A DNA stretch of 64,000 bases from Fibrella rubiginis (GTDB taxonomy: Bacteria > Bacteroidota > Bacteroidia > Cytophagales > Spirosomataceae): NCBI RefSeq assembly GCF_017353185.1, contig NZ_JAFMYV010000002.1:682001-746000 (forward strand). Reading direction: 5' to 3'. A program made the translations under genes and the position numbers. Shown piece by piece: positions 8,480 to 16,987 of this stretch. Each line of letters opens with the position of its first letter. Positions within the stretch are counted from its first letter, which is position 1. A model generated the notes under the pieces. That model saw only the letters and a list, made by a program, of their open reading frames with translations. It made no database searches and was not told where the DNA came from.

Positions 8480-10093
8480 ATGAAACTATCTGGCCCACTG
8501 GCAACTTTAAGCCAATACCATCCGCGTAACCTCCAGCACGATGTACCGGCAGGGATATCTGTTTTTTTGGTGGCGTTGCCACTTTGTCTCGGCGTAGCGC
8601 TGGCATCGGGCGCACCGCTATTTTCAGGGCTCGTTGCAGGCATCATTGGTGGTCTGGTAGTGGGCGGTTTGTCAGGATCAGAGCTCAGTGTGAGCGGTCC
8701 GGCGGCGGGTCTGGCCGTAATCGTGGCAGAGTCTATCGGTGATCTGGGTTCGTTTGAGGCCTTTCTAACAGCGGTAATTCTGGCGGGTGTATTTCAGCTT
8801 GGTTTGGGGTTGATCAAAGCCGGGCGGTTCAGCAGCCTCTTCCCCGATAGTGTGATTAAAGGCATGCTGGTGGGCATTGGTATCGTGATCGTGCTTAAGC
8901 AAATACCCCACGCGCTGGGCCGCGACAATGATTACGAAGGCGAATATGAATTCAGTCAGCTTGCTGATGGTGAAAACACGGTTTCCGAAATATACAGGGC
9001 CATTGTAACTGCCAGTCCGGGAGCAGTACTCATCAGCATTATCTCGCTAATCCTTCTGATCTCCTGGGAACGCGCTGCCGGGCGGGGCATCAATTTCTTC
9101 AAAAATTTACCCGCTGCTCTGTTGGTGGTTGTCCTGGGAGTGGGCATCAACCAGCTTTTCCGACTGTATTATCCCGACTGGTACCTGGGCGACAATAATG
9201 AGCATATGGTACGCATTCCGGTGTTTAAAGCCGGCCAAAACGTGTCGGCTATTTTTGATTTTCCTGATTTCAGCGCCCTGAAAAACCCGCGCGTTTATGT
9301 TGTTGCGGCCACAGTAGCCCTGGTAGCCAGCCTGGAGACCCTGCTCAACCTGGAAGCCTCGGACCGCCTCGACCCACTCAGACGGCAGTCGTCGCCCGAT
9401 CAGGAACTGGTAGCGCAGGGCCTGGGCAACATCGTGTCGGGACTACTGGGCGGACTGCCCATTACGTCGGTGGTGGTGCGCACGTCGGCCAATATTTTTG
9501 GCGGGGGCAAAACGCGGGTGTCTACCATGTTGCATGGCTTGTTGTTGCTTATCGCGGTGGCCTTGCTGGGGTCGGTGCTGAACCATATTCCGCTGGCCTG
9601 TCTGGCGGCATTGCTCATTGTGGTGGGCTATAAATTGGCCAAACCGAGTTTATTTGTGCGCATCTACCGCGACGGGCCGAATCAATTTGTCCCTTTTATC
9701 CTGACTGTCATCGGCATTGTCTTCACCGACTTGCTGGTTGGTATTCTCATGGGCACTGTCATTGGCGTTGTCTATGTTGTTTACACCAACTCGCAGGCCA
9801 CGTTTCGGGTCATTCGCGACAAGAACAAGGTGCTGATCAAGCTTCAGAAAGACATGTATTTTCTGAGTAAGCCTCGCCTGAAAGAGGCTTTGCGCAATCT
9901 GAAACGCGGCGATTCAGTGTACATTGACGGACAGCACGCCATGTTCATCGACCATGACATCGTCAACATGCTGACCGATTTTGGTGCCACAGCCCGCGCG
10001 CAGGGCATTGATTACGAACTAAATGAGATTTCCTTAAAAAAACGCAATACCCAACAACATGCAACCCTACGAGAAGCTATTACTGAAGAATAA
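8480..10093 (+). CDS. SulP-family anion transporter (probable bicarbonate or sulfate importer)
   Basis: Protein of 537 aa from the ATG at 8480; the frame is open back to 8426, but this start gives the usual N-terminus ahead of [26 protein letters not shown]. Family marks are the SulP signature [28 protein letters not shown], many membrane segments to about residue 460, and a short C-terminal STAS domain (about 465-530). SulP proteins carry sulfate, bicarbonate or other anions. Its stop overlaps the start of a carbonic anhydrase gene by 35 bp, which favours bicarbonate/CO2 handling, as in known SulP-carbonic anhydrase pairs. The substrate remains inferred. Confidence 0.88.
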   Translation: MKLSGPLATLSQYHPRNLQHDVPAGISVFLVALPLCLGVALASGAPLFSGLVAGIIGGLVVGGLSGSELSVSGPAAGLAVIVAESIGDLGSFEAFLTAVILAGVFQLGLGLIKAGRFSSLFPDSVIKGMLVGIGIVIVLKQIPHALGRDNDYEGEYEFSQLADGENTVSEIYRAIVTASPGAVLISIISLILLISWERAAGRGINFFKNLPAALLVVVLGVGINQLFRLYYPDWYLGDNNEHMVRIPVFKAGQNVSAIFDFPDFSALKNPRVYVVAATVALVASLETLLNLEASDRLDPLRRQSSPDQELVAQGLGNIVSGLLGGLPITSVVVRTSANIFGGGKTRVSTMLHGLLLLIAVALLGSVLNHIPLACLAALLIVVGYKLAKPSLFVRIYRDGPNQFVPFILTVIGIVFTDLLVGILMGTVIGVVYVVYTNSQATFRVIRDKNKVLIKLQKDMYFLSKPRLKEALRNLKRGDSVYIDGQHAMFIDHDIVNMLTDFGATARAQGIDYELNEISLKKRNTQQHATLREAITEE

Positions 10094-10712
10094 GGCCTGG
10101 GCACAGGATCAGCTTGAACTGGATGAGACCTTCTTCGACACGCTGGCGTCAGGTCAGAAACCCAAATTTTTATGGATTGGCTGCGCCGACAGCCGCGTAC
10201 CTGCCGAGAGCATCACGGGCGCGCAACCCGGCGAGATTTTCGTACACCGCAACGTGGCTAACCTGGTCATTCACACCGACATGAACCTGCTGAGTGTGTT
10301 GCAATACGCCGTGGAAGTGCTGAAGGTAGAACACGTTATCGTGTGTGGTCATTATGGCTGTGGGGGCGTGAAAGCATCTATGACCCACCAGGACCTGGGC
10401 TTGATTAACAAATGGTTACGCAATATAAAAGATGTTTATGCCCTGCATGAAGCAGAGATTGCAGCCATTGACGATGAAACCAGTCGTGTTGACCGGCTGG
10501 TGGAATTAAACGTGTTGGCGCAGGTGCAAAACCTGGTGAAGACGTCCATCATCCAGTCGGCCTGGCATTTTGAGCAGCGCCCCACGGTGCACGGATGGGT
10601 GTTTGGTCTGGGCACCGGCCTGCTTACCGAACTGGTCAAATACGACCACACCCACGAGGTAGAACCCATCTTCCGCTACGACTTTTCGCACGGCACCGTC
10701 CGGCACCGGTAG
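10059..10712 (+). CDS. can: Beta-class carbonic anhydrase
   Basis: Protein of 217 aa that interconverts CO2 and bicarbonate. Zinc ligands are C42, H98 and C101 (in GCADSR and GHYGCGG), and the D44-R46 dyad is intact. VHRNVANLV and the GWVFGLGTG end are typical. The ATG lies within the SulP gene, 35 bp before its stop, so the two are probably translationally coupled. The pair suggests uptake and hydration control of inorganic carbon. It is cytoplasmic. Confidence 0.95.
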   Translation: MQPYEKLLLKNKAWAQDQLELDETFFDTLASGQKPKFLWIGCADSRVPAESITGAQPGEIFVHRNVANLVIHTDMNLLSVLQYAVEVLKVEHVIVCGHYGCGGVKASMTHQDLGLINKWLRNIKDVYALHEAEIAAIDDETSRVDRLVELNVLAQVQNLVKTSIIQSAWHFEQRPTVHGWVFGLGTGLLTELVKYDHTHEVEPIFRYDFSHGTVRHR

Positions 10713-10722
10713 GGCTTGTCGT

Positions 10723-10737
10723 AAACCTTATAGGTTT
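10723..10737. repeat. Short palindrome in the convergent can-holA gap
   Basis: AAACCTTATAGGTTT is a near-perfect 15-bp dyad, and a related GCCTGTAGGGTTTGC follows. It may help end transcription from both sides, but there is no T run. Confidence 0.4.
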
Positions 10738-10778
10738 GGAAACCGCAGCGGCGGACGGCCTGTAGGGTTTGCATTGTC

Positions 10779-11795
10779 TCAGTGCAAAATGGCAAACACC
10801 AGTTCCTTCAGGATATCGTCTTCAGATAAAGTAGCCGTGTCGATGCCTTTGGCCTGGGCGTCGGCGCGGCGGATGGCGTGGATGATGTCGGCCACCTTCA
10901 CCAACGGAAACGTGCGGGCGGCGGAGAGGTAGTCTTTCACAAAAAACGGGTTCACGCCCAGCACCGGGGCCAGTCCGCGTTCGCTTTGGTCTTTGCTGGC
11001 CTGCACCAACAGCACTTTGCTGAAATACTGAAACAACTGCGCCAGAATCACCACCAGGGGGTTGTCTTTGGCGTTTTGCCCGAAATAATCGACAATGCGA
11101 TTGGCTTTCAGCACGTCGCGCTGGGTGATGGCTTTTTGCAGTTCGAAGACGTTGTATTCCTTGCTGATACCCACAAACCGCTCGACGGTAGTGGCCGAAA
11201 TTTCTTCGTCGACGCGCAGGTTGAGCAGGATCTTGTCTACCTCACCCGCCATGCGTTTCAGGTCATTGCCAATGGCATCAACCAGCATCTGGCAGGCTTT
11301 GGGGCTGATTTTGGTACCCCGCCCCCGACAGTAGTCTCCCACCCAATCGACGAGCTTACTGTCGTACATTTTTTTGGCATTCACCAGCACACCCTTGCTG
11401 CTGAAGGCCTTTACCCAGGCTTTGCGCTCGTCGAGGGGTTCGTTGTGGAAGATGGCCAGCACCGTGCTACCCAGGGGCTCCATGGCATAGCCTTCCAGCA
11501 GTTGCTGTCCCGATTTGTCTTTAATACCGCCGATCTGCTGTGCCTCTTTCACCAGTACCAGCTGCCGTTCGGCCATGAACGGATAGCGCCGGGCGTAGTT
11601 GAGCACCGCCCCCACGTCGGCATCTTTTCCGAACAGCACAAACTGATTGAACCCCCGCTCGGCTACGGGCACAACCACTTTTTCCAGTTCATCGGCAATG
11701 CGGTCAAGGTAATAAGGCTCATCGCCGTGGATGAGATAAACGGGCGCAATTCGCTTGTTGCGAATATCTTTCAGGACGGAATCGACGGCAGACAA
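10779..11795 (-). CDS. holA: DNA polymerase III subunit delta
   Basis: Protein of 338 aa, the clamp-loader subunit that opens the beta sliding clamp. The N-terminus has the family pattern IAPVYLIHGDEPYYLDRIADELE, followed by the AAA+ -like core (ERQLVLVKEAQQI, STVLAIFHNEPLDERKAW) and the helical C-terminal collar. The start must be TTG at 11793-11795: an in-frame stop occurs a few codons upstream and no ATG precedes the conserved region. That TTG is the first three bases of palindrome E, so the element supplies or abuts the start codon. Confidence 0.92.
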   Translation of the reverse strand: MSAVDSVLKDIRNKRIAPVYLIHGDEPYYLDRIADELEKVVVPVAERGFNQFVLFGKDADVGAVLNYARRYPFMAERQLVLVKEAQQIGGIKDKSGQQLLEGYAMEPLGSTVLAIFHNEPLDERKAWVKAFSSKGVLVNAKKMYDSKLVDWVGDYCRGRGTKISPKACQMLVDAIGNDLKRMAGEVDKILLNLRVDEEISATTVERFVGISKEYNVFELQKAITQRDVLKANRIVDYFGQNAKDNPLVVILAQLFQYFSKVLLVQASKDQSERGLAPVLGVNPFFVKDYLSAARTFPLVKVADIIHAIRRADAQAKGIDTATLSEDDILKELVFAILH

Positions 11796-11928
11796 ATGAT
11801 TTACGAATTACGAGGTACGATTTACGAATTTTGCTGACGCCAGTGGGCTAAAGCGAGCGTATTCTTGCGACAGCCCACTAGCGTCAGCAAAATTCGTAAA
11901 TCGCACCTCGTAATTCGTAAATCATTTG
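11793..11928. repeat. Heptad palindrome E between divergent holA and antitoxin genes
   Basis: Arms of about 57 bp with 7-bp words GATTTAC, GAATTAC and GAGGTAC, passing TTGCTGACGC and continuing with AGTGGGCT near the loop (11850-11871). There are two mismatches. The outer left bases CAA are the holA TTG start on the minus strand. A partial second copy of the arm end (GAATCATTTGTC) follows at 11939-11950. Confidence 0.9.
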
Positions 11929-11973
11929 CCTACCTCGTGAATCATTTGTCTTTTTTTTTGGGACAAACTTCTC

Positions 11974-11998
11974 TAGGTTTGTGTTGTCAGGACAACAC
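11974..11998 (+). promoter_or_regulatory. Promoter -7 box with operator-like dyad of the Xre/RES operon
   Basis: TAGGTTTG at 11974-11981 matches TAnnTTTG. It runs into a perfect dyad GTGTTGTC-AG-GACAACAC at 11981-11998, 16 bp before the antitoxin start. Xre-type antitoxins normally repress their own operon, so this is a likely self-regulation site. No clear -33 TTG at the standard spacing was found. Confidence 0.6.
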
Positions 11999-12014
11999 TC
12001 AGTCAATCAGCACG

Positions 12015-12428
12015 ATGCGTAAATCAGTTTTCGGGCGGTATGAACCGCTTATCCGCGATAAAATATCTATCGTTTTGTCGTCGCGCCGGGGGGTCGACGC
12101 CGTGCTGTTTTTCGACCTGGCCGAACTCTCCGGCTACAAGCGGGAAGAGATCGCGCCTCTGTTCGACACGTCGCTGAAGACGCTGCTCCGCTACAAAGAA
12201 ACCAAGCGCAAGCTCAGCCCCACCACGGGCGAACTGGCCCTGAAAATGCTGGCTCTTTTCCAGCACGGCGAAGCCATTTTCGGCAGCATCGCCGAGTTTA
12301 GAAGCTGGCTCGATGCCCCCGCCTATGGCCTTGGTAATCAACGCCCTTTTGAGCTGATGCAAACGTCGGGCGGTATTGATCTGATCGACGATGAGCTGAC
12401 GCGAATTGAATTTGGCGCGCTGGCGTAA
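12015..12428 (+). CDS. Xre/MbcA/ParS-type antitoxin (DUF2384)
   Basis: Protein of 137 aa from the ATG at 12015; the frame is open back to 11865, but that part reads through palindrome E and is not family-like. It has a helix-turn-helix-like centre (ELSGYKREEIAPLFDTSLKTLLRYKET) and the C-terminal toxin-binding domain (GELALKMLALFQHGEAIFGSIAEFRSWLDAPAYGLGNQRPFEL). It neutralises the RES toxin encoded downstream and should repress the operon. Unusually, a 161-bp palindrome separates the two genes, which are commonly almost touching. Confidence 0.88.
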   Translation: MRKSVFGRYEPLIRDKISIVLSSRRGVDAVLFFDLAELSGYKREEIAPLFDTSLKTLLRYKETKRKLSPTTGELALKMLALFQHGEAIFGSIAEFRSWLDAPAYGLGNQRPFELMQTSGGIDLIDDELTRIEFGALA

Positions 12429-12433
12429 AAACG

Positions 12434-12594
12434 GTTTACTGTCTTCGGTTGCTTCGCACTTTGGCGTAACCCCCCGCCCTGAAGGGTGCCCGCTGGCGCA
12501 TTAATAAAAAGCCGAAGGCCTAATTCGTGCGCCAGCGGGCACCCTTCAGGGCGGGGGGTCACGCCGAAGCGCGAAGCAACCGAAGACAGCAAAC
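12434..12594. repeat. Composite palindrome F inside the toxin-antitoxin operon
   Basis: Arms of 67 bp (12434-12500 and 12528-12594) with a few mismatches. The outer part reads GTTTACTGTCTTCGGTTGCTTCGC, the same type of word plus TTGCTTCGC tip as the heptad elements; the inner part is a GC-rich block containing CCCTGAAGGGTGCCCGCTGG. It looks like one palindrome nested in another. In the transcript it would form a very long hairpin between antitoxin and toxin. Confidence 0.88.
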
Positions 12595-12612
12595 TCTAAA
12601 CTGAAAACTCTT

Positions 12613-13059
12613 TTGGAGGTATACCGCATTACGCTGGCCAAATGGGCCGACAGCCTGGTGGCATCGGGCCGGGCAGCGCGCTGGAATTCGGCCGACCGGT
12701 TTGTGATCTACACCGCTGCCTCGCGGGCACTGGCCTGCCTCGAAAACGTGGTGCACCGTACCGGACGGGGTTTGCAAGCCGATTTCCGAACGATCTGCAT
12801 CGACATTCCCGACACCTTGCCCATCGAGACCATTGCGCTGGACACCCTCCCCCCCGACTGGAGCGACTTTGAGCAATATACCCACTGCCAACGTCTGGGC
12901 GACGCCTGGCTGGTGGGCCGAAAATCGGCCATTTTACAGGTGCCATCGGCCATTGTTCCCGCCGAACACAACTACCTGCTGAACCCCCAACACCCTGATT
13001 TTGCCTACATTCAGATCAGTCAGGTCGAGCCGTTCCAGTTCGACAGCCGGATCAAATAA
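12613..13059 (+). CDS. RES-domain toxin (NAD+-degrading)
   Basis: Protein of 148 aa. RES toxins degrade NAD+ (phosphorolysis or hydrolysis) and starve the cell. Family residues are visible: VYRIT at the start, the R-W-N-S stretch (R23-S26), Y33, S37-x-A-L-A, E44, and the C-terminal PSAIVPAEHNYLLNP (S112, N120). The only sensible start is TTG at 12613, just before VYRI; it comes 18 bp after palindrome F. The weak start and the hairpin would be expected to keep toxin output low. It is cytoplasmic and paired with the DUF2384 antitoxin. Confidence 0.88.
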   Translation: MEVYRITLAKWADSLVASGRAARWNSADRFVIYTAASRALACLENVVHRTGRGLQADFRTICIDIPDTLPIETIALDTLPPDWSDFEQYTHCQRLGDAWLVGRKSAILQVPSAIVPAEHNYLLNPQHPDFAYIQISQVEPFQFDSRIK

Positions 13060-13104
13060 GGCTGCTGACATCCATCCAACGTCCGCTTTCAGGCGGAGTC
13101 CTTC

Positions 13105-13872
13105 GTGAAAAGATTCCTAACACACCTGCCGACTGGGTTAGCCAGCCCCTTTCCCATGATTGGGCTGTTTCTCCTGCTGACTGTAGCCTGCCAGTCTGGC
13201 AAGAACGCGCAAACGCTAATTGACCAGGCAATTACTGCGCACGGTGGCGATGCCTGGCAGGGTAAGCAGATTGAATTCGACTTCCGCAATTTCCACCTGG
13301 TGTTACTCCAGCAGGGCGGGCAGTTCCGCTACGAACGAACCCACCCCGACTCAACGGGCACGATCATCCGGGAGGTGCTGACAAATGATGGGCTGACGCG
13401 CTCGCTAAATGGTCAGCCGCAGGTGTTGGATACGGCCCAGGCAGGTAAATACAGCCGGGCTGTGAACTCGGTGGCTTATTTTGTGCTGCTCCCATTTAAA
13501 CTCCGCGACCCCGCCGTACTAGCCGACTACGTTGGTGAAGCCACCGTCGATGGGCAGTTGTATGATAAGGTTCGGGTACGCTTCCGGGCAGAAGGTGGCG
13601 GTAAAGACCATGGCGATGTCTTCTGCTACTGGTTCAACCAGAAAACACACACCATGGATTATCTGGCCTACAGCGAGGGAGGGCCCCGTTTCCGCAAGGC
13701 AATGAACCCGCAGGTGGTGGGCGGCATCCGTTTTCAGGACTACATCAACTACAAAGGCAACCCCGCCGATACCACCGCCTCCATTCGTTACGACCAGCAA
13801 TACATGGCCAAACAGCTTACCGAACTGTCGCGTATCGAGAACAAAAACATTCGGGTGTTGCCGATCAAGTAA
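13105..13872 (+). CDS. DUF6503-like lipoprotein
   Basis: Protein of 255 aa with a GTG start at 13105. A hydrophobic segment ends in a lipobox LTVAC with C29 as the lipidated Cys. The mature part starts with a helix and AHGG, then beta strands of the type seen in LolA/LppX-like or DUF6503 proteins (FDFRNFHLVLLQQGGQFRYERT; FRKAMNPQVVGGIRFQDYINYKG). It is probably exposed in the periplasm on a membrane and may bind a lipid-like ligand. The function is unknown, and the DUF number is from memory. Confidence 0.65.
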   Translation: MKRFLTHLPTGLASPFPMIGLFLLLTVACQSGKNAQTLIDQAITAHGGDAWQGKQIEFDFRNFHLVLLQQGGQFRYERTHPDSTGTIIREVLTNDGLTRSLNGQPQVLDTAQAGKYSRAVNSVAYFVLLPFKLRDPAVLADYVGEATVDGQLYDKVRVRFRAEGGGKDHGDVFCYWFNQKTHTMDYLAYSEGGPRFRKAMNPQVVGGIRFQDYINYKGNPADTTASIRYDQQYMAKQLTELSRIENKNIRVLPIK

Positions 13873-13875
13873 TCG

Positions 13876-14472
13876 TCACGCCAGCGCTACCGTAACCTGC
13901 CGGATGTGGGCAACGAGTTGTGGCCAGAAACGCAGGAAATGCAGGTTGATTTGGGCGTAATACAAGACCAGGTCGTCAACGGCCGTGTCGAGGCCAGAGG
14001 CAAATTGGGTACGTCGGGCAAGGCCCTTGAGCGCCCGGTCGATGCCCGTGGTCGACTGGTAATGCCGGAGCCAGTCCTGCTCCATCATGTAGTGGGCCAT
14101 GCGGGCAGCGCGGGGGGGCAGTCGGTCGGCGCGGGTTTGGAGCGTGTGGTACGCAAAGCGCACGAATTCGTCCAGTTCGTTGCCCGTCACCTCCGGGAAC
14201 TGAGTAGCCAGAAAATGATCAAAAAACACGTCTACGGCCACGCCAGCATACTTATGGCAGCGCGGATGCAGCAGTGTGCGCACGGCCTGCACCTCTATGT
14301 GGCTATCCGTAAACGCATCGATGGCCCGGTGAATACGCACGCCCCGCAGTTCGTCGGGGAGCAGGCTGTGGCGCGGGTTGGCGGGGTCACCTTTGATAAA
14401 GTCACCAATAAAATTGCCAACCAGGTAGCCCTCGTTGCGGTCCGATAGCCAGGCGTGTGCCAGTAGGTTCAT
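13876..14472 (-). CDS. acpH: Acyl carrier protein phosphodiesterase (AcpH)
   Basis: Protein of 198 aa. It removes the 4'-phosphopantetheine arm from acyl carrier protein, giving apo-ACP. The family start MNLLAHAWLSDRNEGYLVGNFIGDFIKG, with the metal-binding Asp in GDFIKG, is clear, as are the RIHRAIDAFTDSH motif and the DVFFDHFLA helix. It overlaps the upstream dCMP deaminase by ATGA and so is co-translated with it. Confidence 0.88.
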   Translation of the reverse strand: MNLLAHAWLSDRNEGYLVGNFIGDFIKGDPANPRHSLLPDELRGVRIHRAIDAFTDSHIEVQAVRTLLHPRCHKYAGVAVDVFFDHFLATQFPEVTGNELDEFVRFAYHTLQTRADRLPPRAARMAHYMMEQDWLRHYQSTTGIDRALKGLARRTQFASGLDTAVDDLVLYYAQINLHFLRFWPQLVAHIRQVTVALA

Positions 14473-15011
14473 ACGGACCGGGCGGATGCAAGAGGGGCCT
14501 GATCCTGCAGCAAAAAGCCCGACGTGGGTACGTATTGCTCTACATTGACGCCAAATTTCCGGAGAAAATCGACGCCTTCATCGCTGCCGATGCCCTTGTA
14601 TTCGGCGTAGGAATGCAGGTACACCACCCGCTGAATTTTCATGCTGTAGATGATGCGGGCGCAGGCAATGCAGGGCGACAGCGTGACGTAGATCGTGGCC
14701 TCTTCAATAGCCGAGCCGTTTTTGGCGGCATACAGGATGGCGTTTTGTTCGGCGTGTAGGGCCAGCGAACACGACCCCTTCGAATCGCGGGGGCAACCAA
14801 CTCCGGGAAATTCTTCGTCGCAGTTGTGCGTCTCGGCGGGCGGGCCATTATAGCCGATGGAGATAATGCGGGTGTCTTTGGTGAGCACCGCCCCCACCTG
14901 CGCCTTAATGCAGTGCGACCGTTTGGCCAGGTTCACGGCCAATTCCATAAAAATATCGTCGAAACGGGGCTTCATGGGTTTGGGGGCTACGGTGGTGTTG
15001 GGAATGGGCAT
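14469..15011 (-). CDS. dCMP deaminase family protein
   Basis: Protein of 180 aa from the Met at 15011; the open frame runs to 15110, but the extra part is not family-like. It deaminates dCMP to dUMP for dTTP supply. Zinc and catalytic motifs are HAEQNAI and SPCIACARII (H-A-E and P-C-x2-C), with GYNGPPAE nearby. A Cys-containing insert (CDEEFPGVGCPRDSKGSC) is usual in this family. It precedes acpH with a 4-bp overlap. Confidence 0.9.
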   Translation of the reverse strand: MPIPNTTVAPKPMKPRFDDIFMELAVNLAKRSHCIKAQVGAVLTKDTRIISIGYNGPPAETHNCDEEFPGVGCPRDSKGSCSLALHAEQNAILYAAKNGSAIEEATIYVTLSPCIACARIIYSMKIQRVVYLHSYAEYKGIGSDEGVDFLRKFGVNVEQYVPTSGFLLQDQAPLASARSV

Positions 15012-15171
15012 TTGTAAAGATAAAACGAAGCAGACGGGGTTGAAAATTGTAGTCGAACAGTTAAGGGGTGCTGCGTGAGTTTGTCTGACGAAGGAAGACC
15101 GAGAAGCCACAATAAGTCAACGCGCCTTGCATGATTATTGCTCTGCTATGGTATTAGATCCACAACCGCTC

Positions 15172-16710
15172 ATGCGCTTTTGCCACCTGCTCGTCGTTTT
15201 CTTTTCCAGTCTCACGTTCGCCTTTTCACAGCCCATTATCCGGGTCACGCCTTCCGGCGCGGGTGATCATTCGGGCAGTTCGTGGGCCAATGCGTTACCG
15301 GGTACAGCGCTGGCAGGCAGCATAGCTACCGCCACTACCGGCACACAATTCTGGATAGGAGCCGGCGTTTATAAACCCACGACCACAACAGACCGAACTG
15401 CCTCGTTCAGTATTGCATCAGGCGTATCGGTATATGGCGGCTTTTGGGGGACAGAAACAACGTTTGATGAACGAACACCTTACGCAGACCTCGCTACCTT
15501 ATCAGGCGACATAGGCGTGGTGGGGTATTCGGGCGATAACAGCACCCATGTTGTCAGCGTAATCAATTCAGCACAATTAATTACACTTGATAGGCTAACT
15601 ATTTACGGTGGTCATAGAGCACCCTATGATTACAGCAGTTCAGGAGCCGGCCTGTATATTGAGTCTGGCAGAAACGCCTTATCTATATTTATAAATAATT
15701 GCCGATTTGTCGACAATAATATTGAAGGTTCATTAGTTGGTGGCGGCGCCATAGGAGCTATAACAAAAAATAATAGTCAATCTACTATTCGCATTAGGGG
15801 TTCTTACTTCGCAACTAATAGTGCTGAATCTGGTGGCGCTTTTGCATCAGTAACACAAAGTGGCTCTGCCAAAATTAACCTAGATGAATGCCTTTTTTCA
15901 GACAATAGCGCCACGTATGGCGGTGCCGTTTATGTTGATCCTGGCAGTGACCTGTTGGATTCGCTAACGATTAATAACTGTCAATTCCTATCAAATAAAG
16001 CTACTATCTTGGGCGGTGCAATCAGTACGGCATCAAATCAGTGTAGAATTGAGTATTCACTGTTCAGGTATAATTCAGCTGGTGGTGATGGTGGAGCCAT
16101 AAACGCAAGCATGTCTCATTCAACCTACAACAACTGCCTGTTTGCTAACAACATAGCGGCAAGAGGCGGTGTTATCTACAGTAAATCGGGCGATAAAGAA
16201 ACCAGCCTTCTTTTTACGAATTGTAATTTGGTTAGCAATTCAGCTTATATATCAGGTGGTGCTTTTTATAATTTAATGACTGACGAAAATATAATGTATG
16301 CGAACATGCTCAGAACAAATCATACACTATTGAAAAATTGTATCGTCTGGAATAACACTGCCCCCGATTCGCCCATGTTCAAAAAACAAACTATACATTT
16401 ATCGGTGGGTGCAGATATAAGTAATTATTTCTACGCTAATTATTCAGATTTGCAAGAGTTGACTACGTTAACAATGCAGGGTACTGGTAATATGATTTCT
16501 GACCCTTCTTTCATTAACCCTGCCAGCGGTAATTATCGGCTACTCGCTAACAGCCCGGCGATCAATACCGGCGACCCAAACACACTAGATCTGCTCCCTA
16601 CTGACCTCGCCGGGCAACCACGCGTTCAGAACGGGCGGGTGGATATGGGCGCGTATGAGTCGACCTGCCTGCCAGCGCCTTGTGTCCCGATCTCGGCGGT
16701 ACGGAAGTAA
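15172..16710 (+). CDS. Secreted right-handed beta-helix protein (choice-of-anchor Q type), probably shortened at the C-terminus
   Basis: Protein of 512 aa from the Met before CHLLVVFFSSLTFAFSQ, a signal peptide. The body is a parallel beta-helix made of repeated short strands such as NNCRFVDNN, DECLFSDNSATYGGAVY, NCQFLSNKATILGGAI and NNCLFANNIAARGGVIY, ending in the anchor-like NPASGNYRLLANSPAINTGDP and VDMGAYEST. Relatives usually continue with another surface or sorting domain after this point. Here the frame ends SAVRK-stop exactly at the edge of palindrome G. It is presumably surface-exposed; ligand or glycan unknown. Base composition falls in the middle of the gene. Confidence 0.75.
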   Translation: MRFCHLLVVFFSSLTFAFSQPIIRVTPSGAGDHSGSSWANALPGTALAGSIATATTGTQFWIGAGVYKPTTTTDRTASFSIASGVSVYGGFWGTETTFDERTPYADLATLSGDIGVVGYSGDNSTHVVSVINSAQLITLDRLTIYGGHRAPYDYSSSGAGLYIESGRNALSIFINNCRFVDNNIEGSLVGGGAIGAITKNNSQSTIRIRGSYFATNSAESGGAFASVTQSGSAKINLDECLFSDNSATYGGAVYVDPGSDLLDSLTINNCQFLSNKATILGGAISTASNQCRIEYSLFRYNSAGGDGGAINASMSHSTYNNCLFANNIAARGGVIYSKSGDKETSLLFTNCNLVSNSAYISGGAFYNLMTDENIMYANMLRTNHTLLKNCIVWNNTAPDSPMFKKQTIHLSVGADISNYFYANYSDLQELTTLTMQGTGNMISDPSFINPASGNYRLLANSPAINTGDPNTLDLLPTDLAGQPRVQNGRVDMGAYESTCLPAPCVPISAVRK

Positions 16711-16883
16711 CCCCATCGGGGTTGCATAGCGGAGCGTCGGTAGAATTTGCACCGGTTTTCGCCTGCCTGCGTGCCGTAGGTACGCCACAACATAGATGGG
16801 GTGGTGGCGTACCTACGGCACGCAGAAAACGATCACGCCATTTTTTCTACCGACGCTGCGCTGTGGAACCCCGATGGGGTTAC
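16707..16883. repeat. Composite palindrome G after the beta-helix gene
   Basis: Outer arms GTAACCCCATCGGGGTT... pair with ...AACCCCGATGGGGTTAC, with a second pairing of AGCGTCGGTAG and CTACCGACGCT, and an inner hairpin GTGCCGTAGGTACGCCAC / GTGGCGTACCTACGGCAC. The stem is interrupted by unpaired stretches. The TAA stop of the beta-helix gene is inside the first bases. There are no heptad words; the AACCCCATCGGGGTT type recurs between genes in Bacteroidota, to my knowledge. Confidence 0.8.
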
Positions 16884-16903
16884 ACGTGTCCTGAACTAGC
16901 ACC

Positions 16904-16939
16904 AAAAAGCCCGCCAAATCGATGTTTGGCGGGCTTTTT
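16904..16939. terminator. Two-way terminator
   Basis: AAAAAGCCCGCCAAA and TTTGGCGGGCTTTTT form a perfect 15-bp stem with a 6-nt loop and T runs on both strands. It serves the DUF1080 gene from the minus strand and transcripts coming from the beta-helix gene. Confidence 0.85.
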
Positions 16940-16987
16940 CAATGCCACTTGCTTACGGCGGAGTGGCACTCCGCCAAACAGTTCTTC

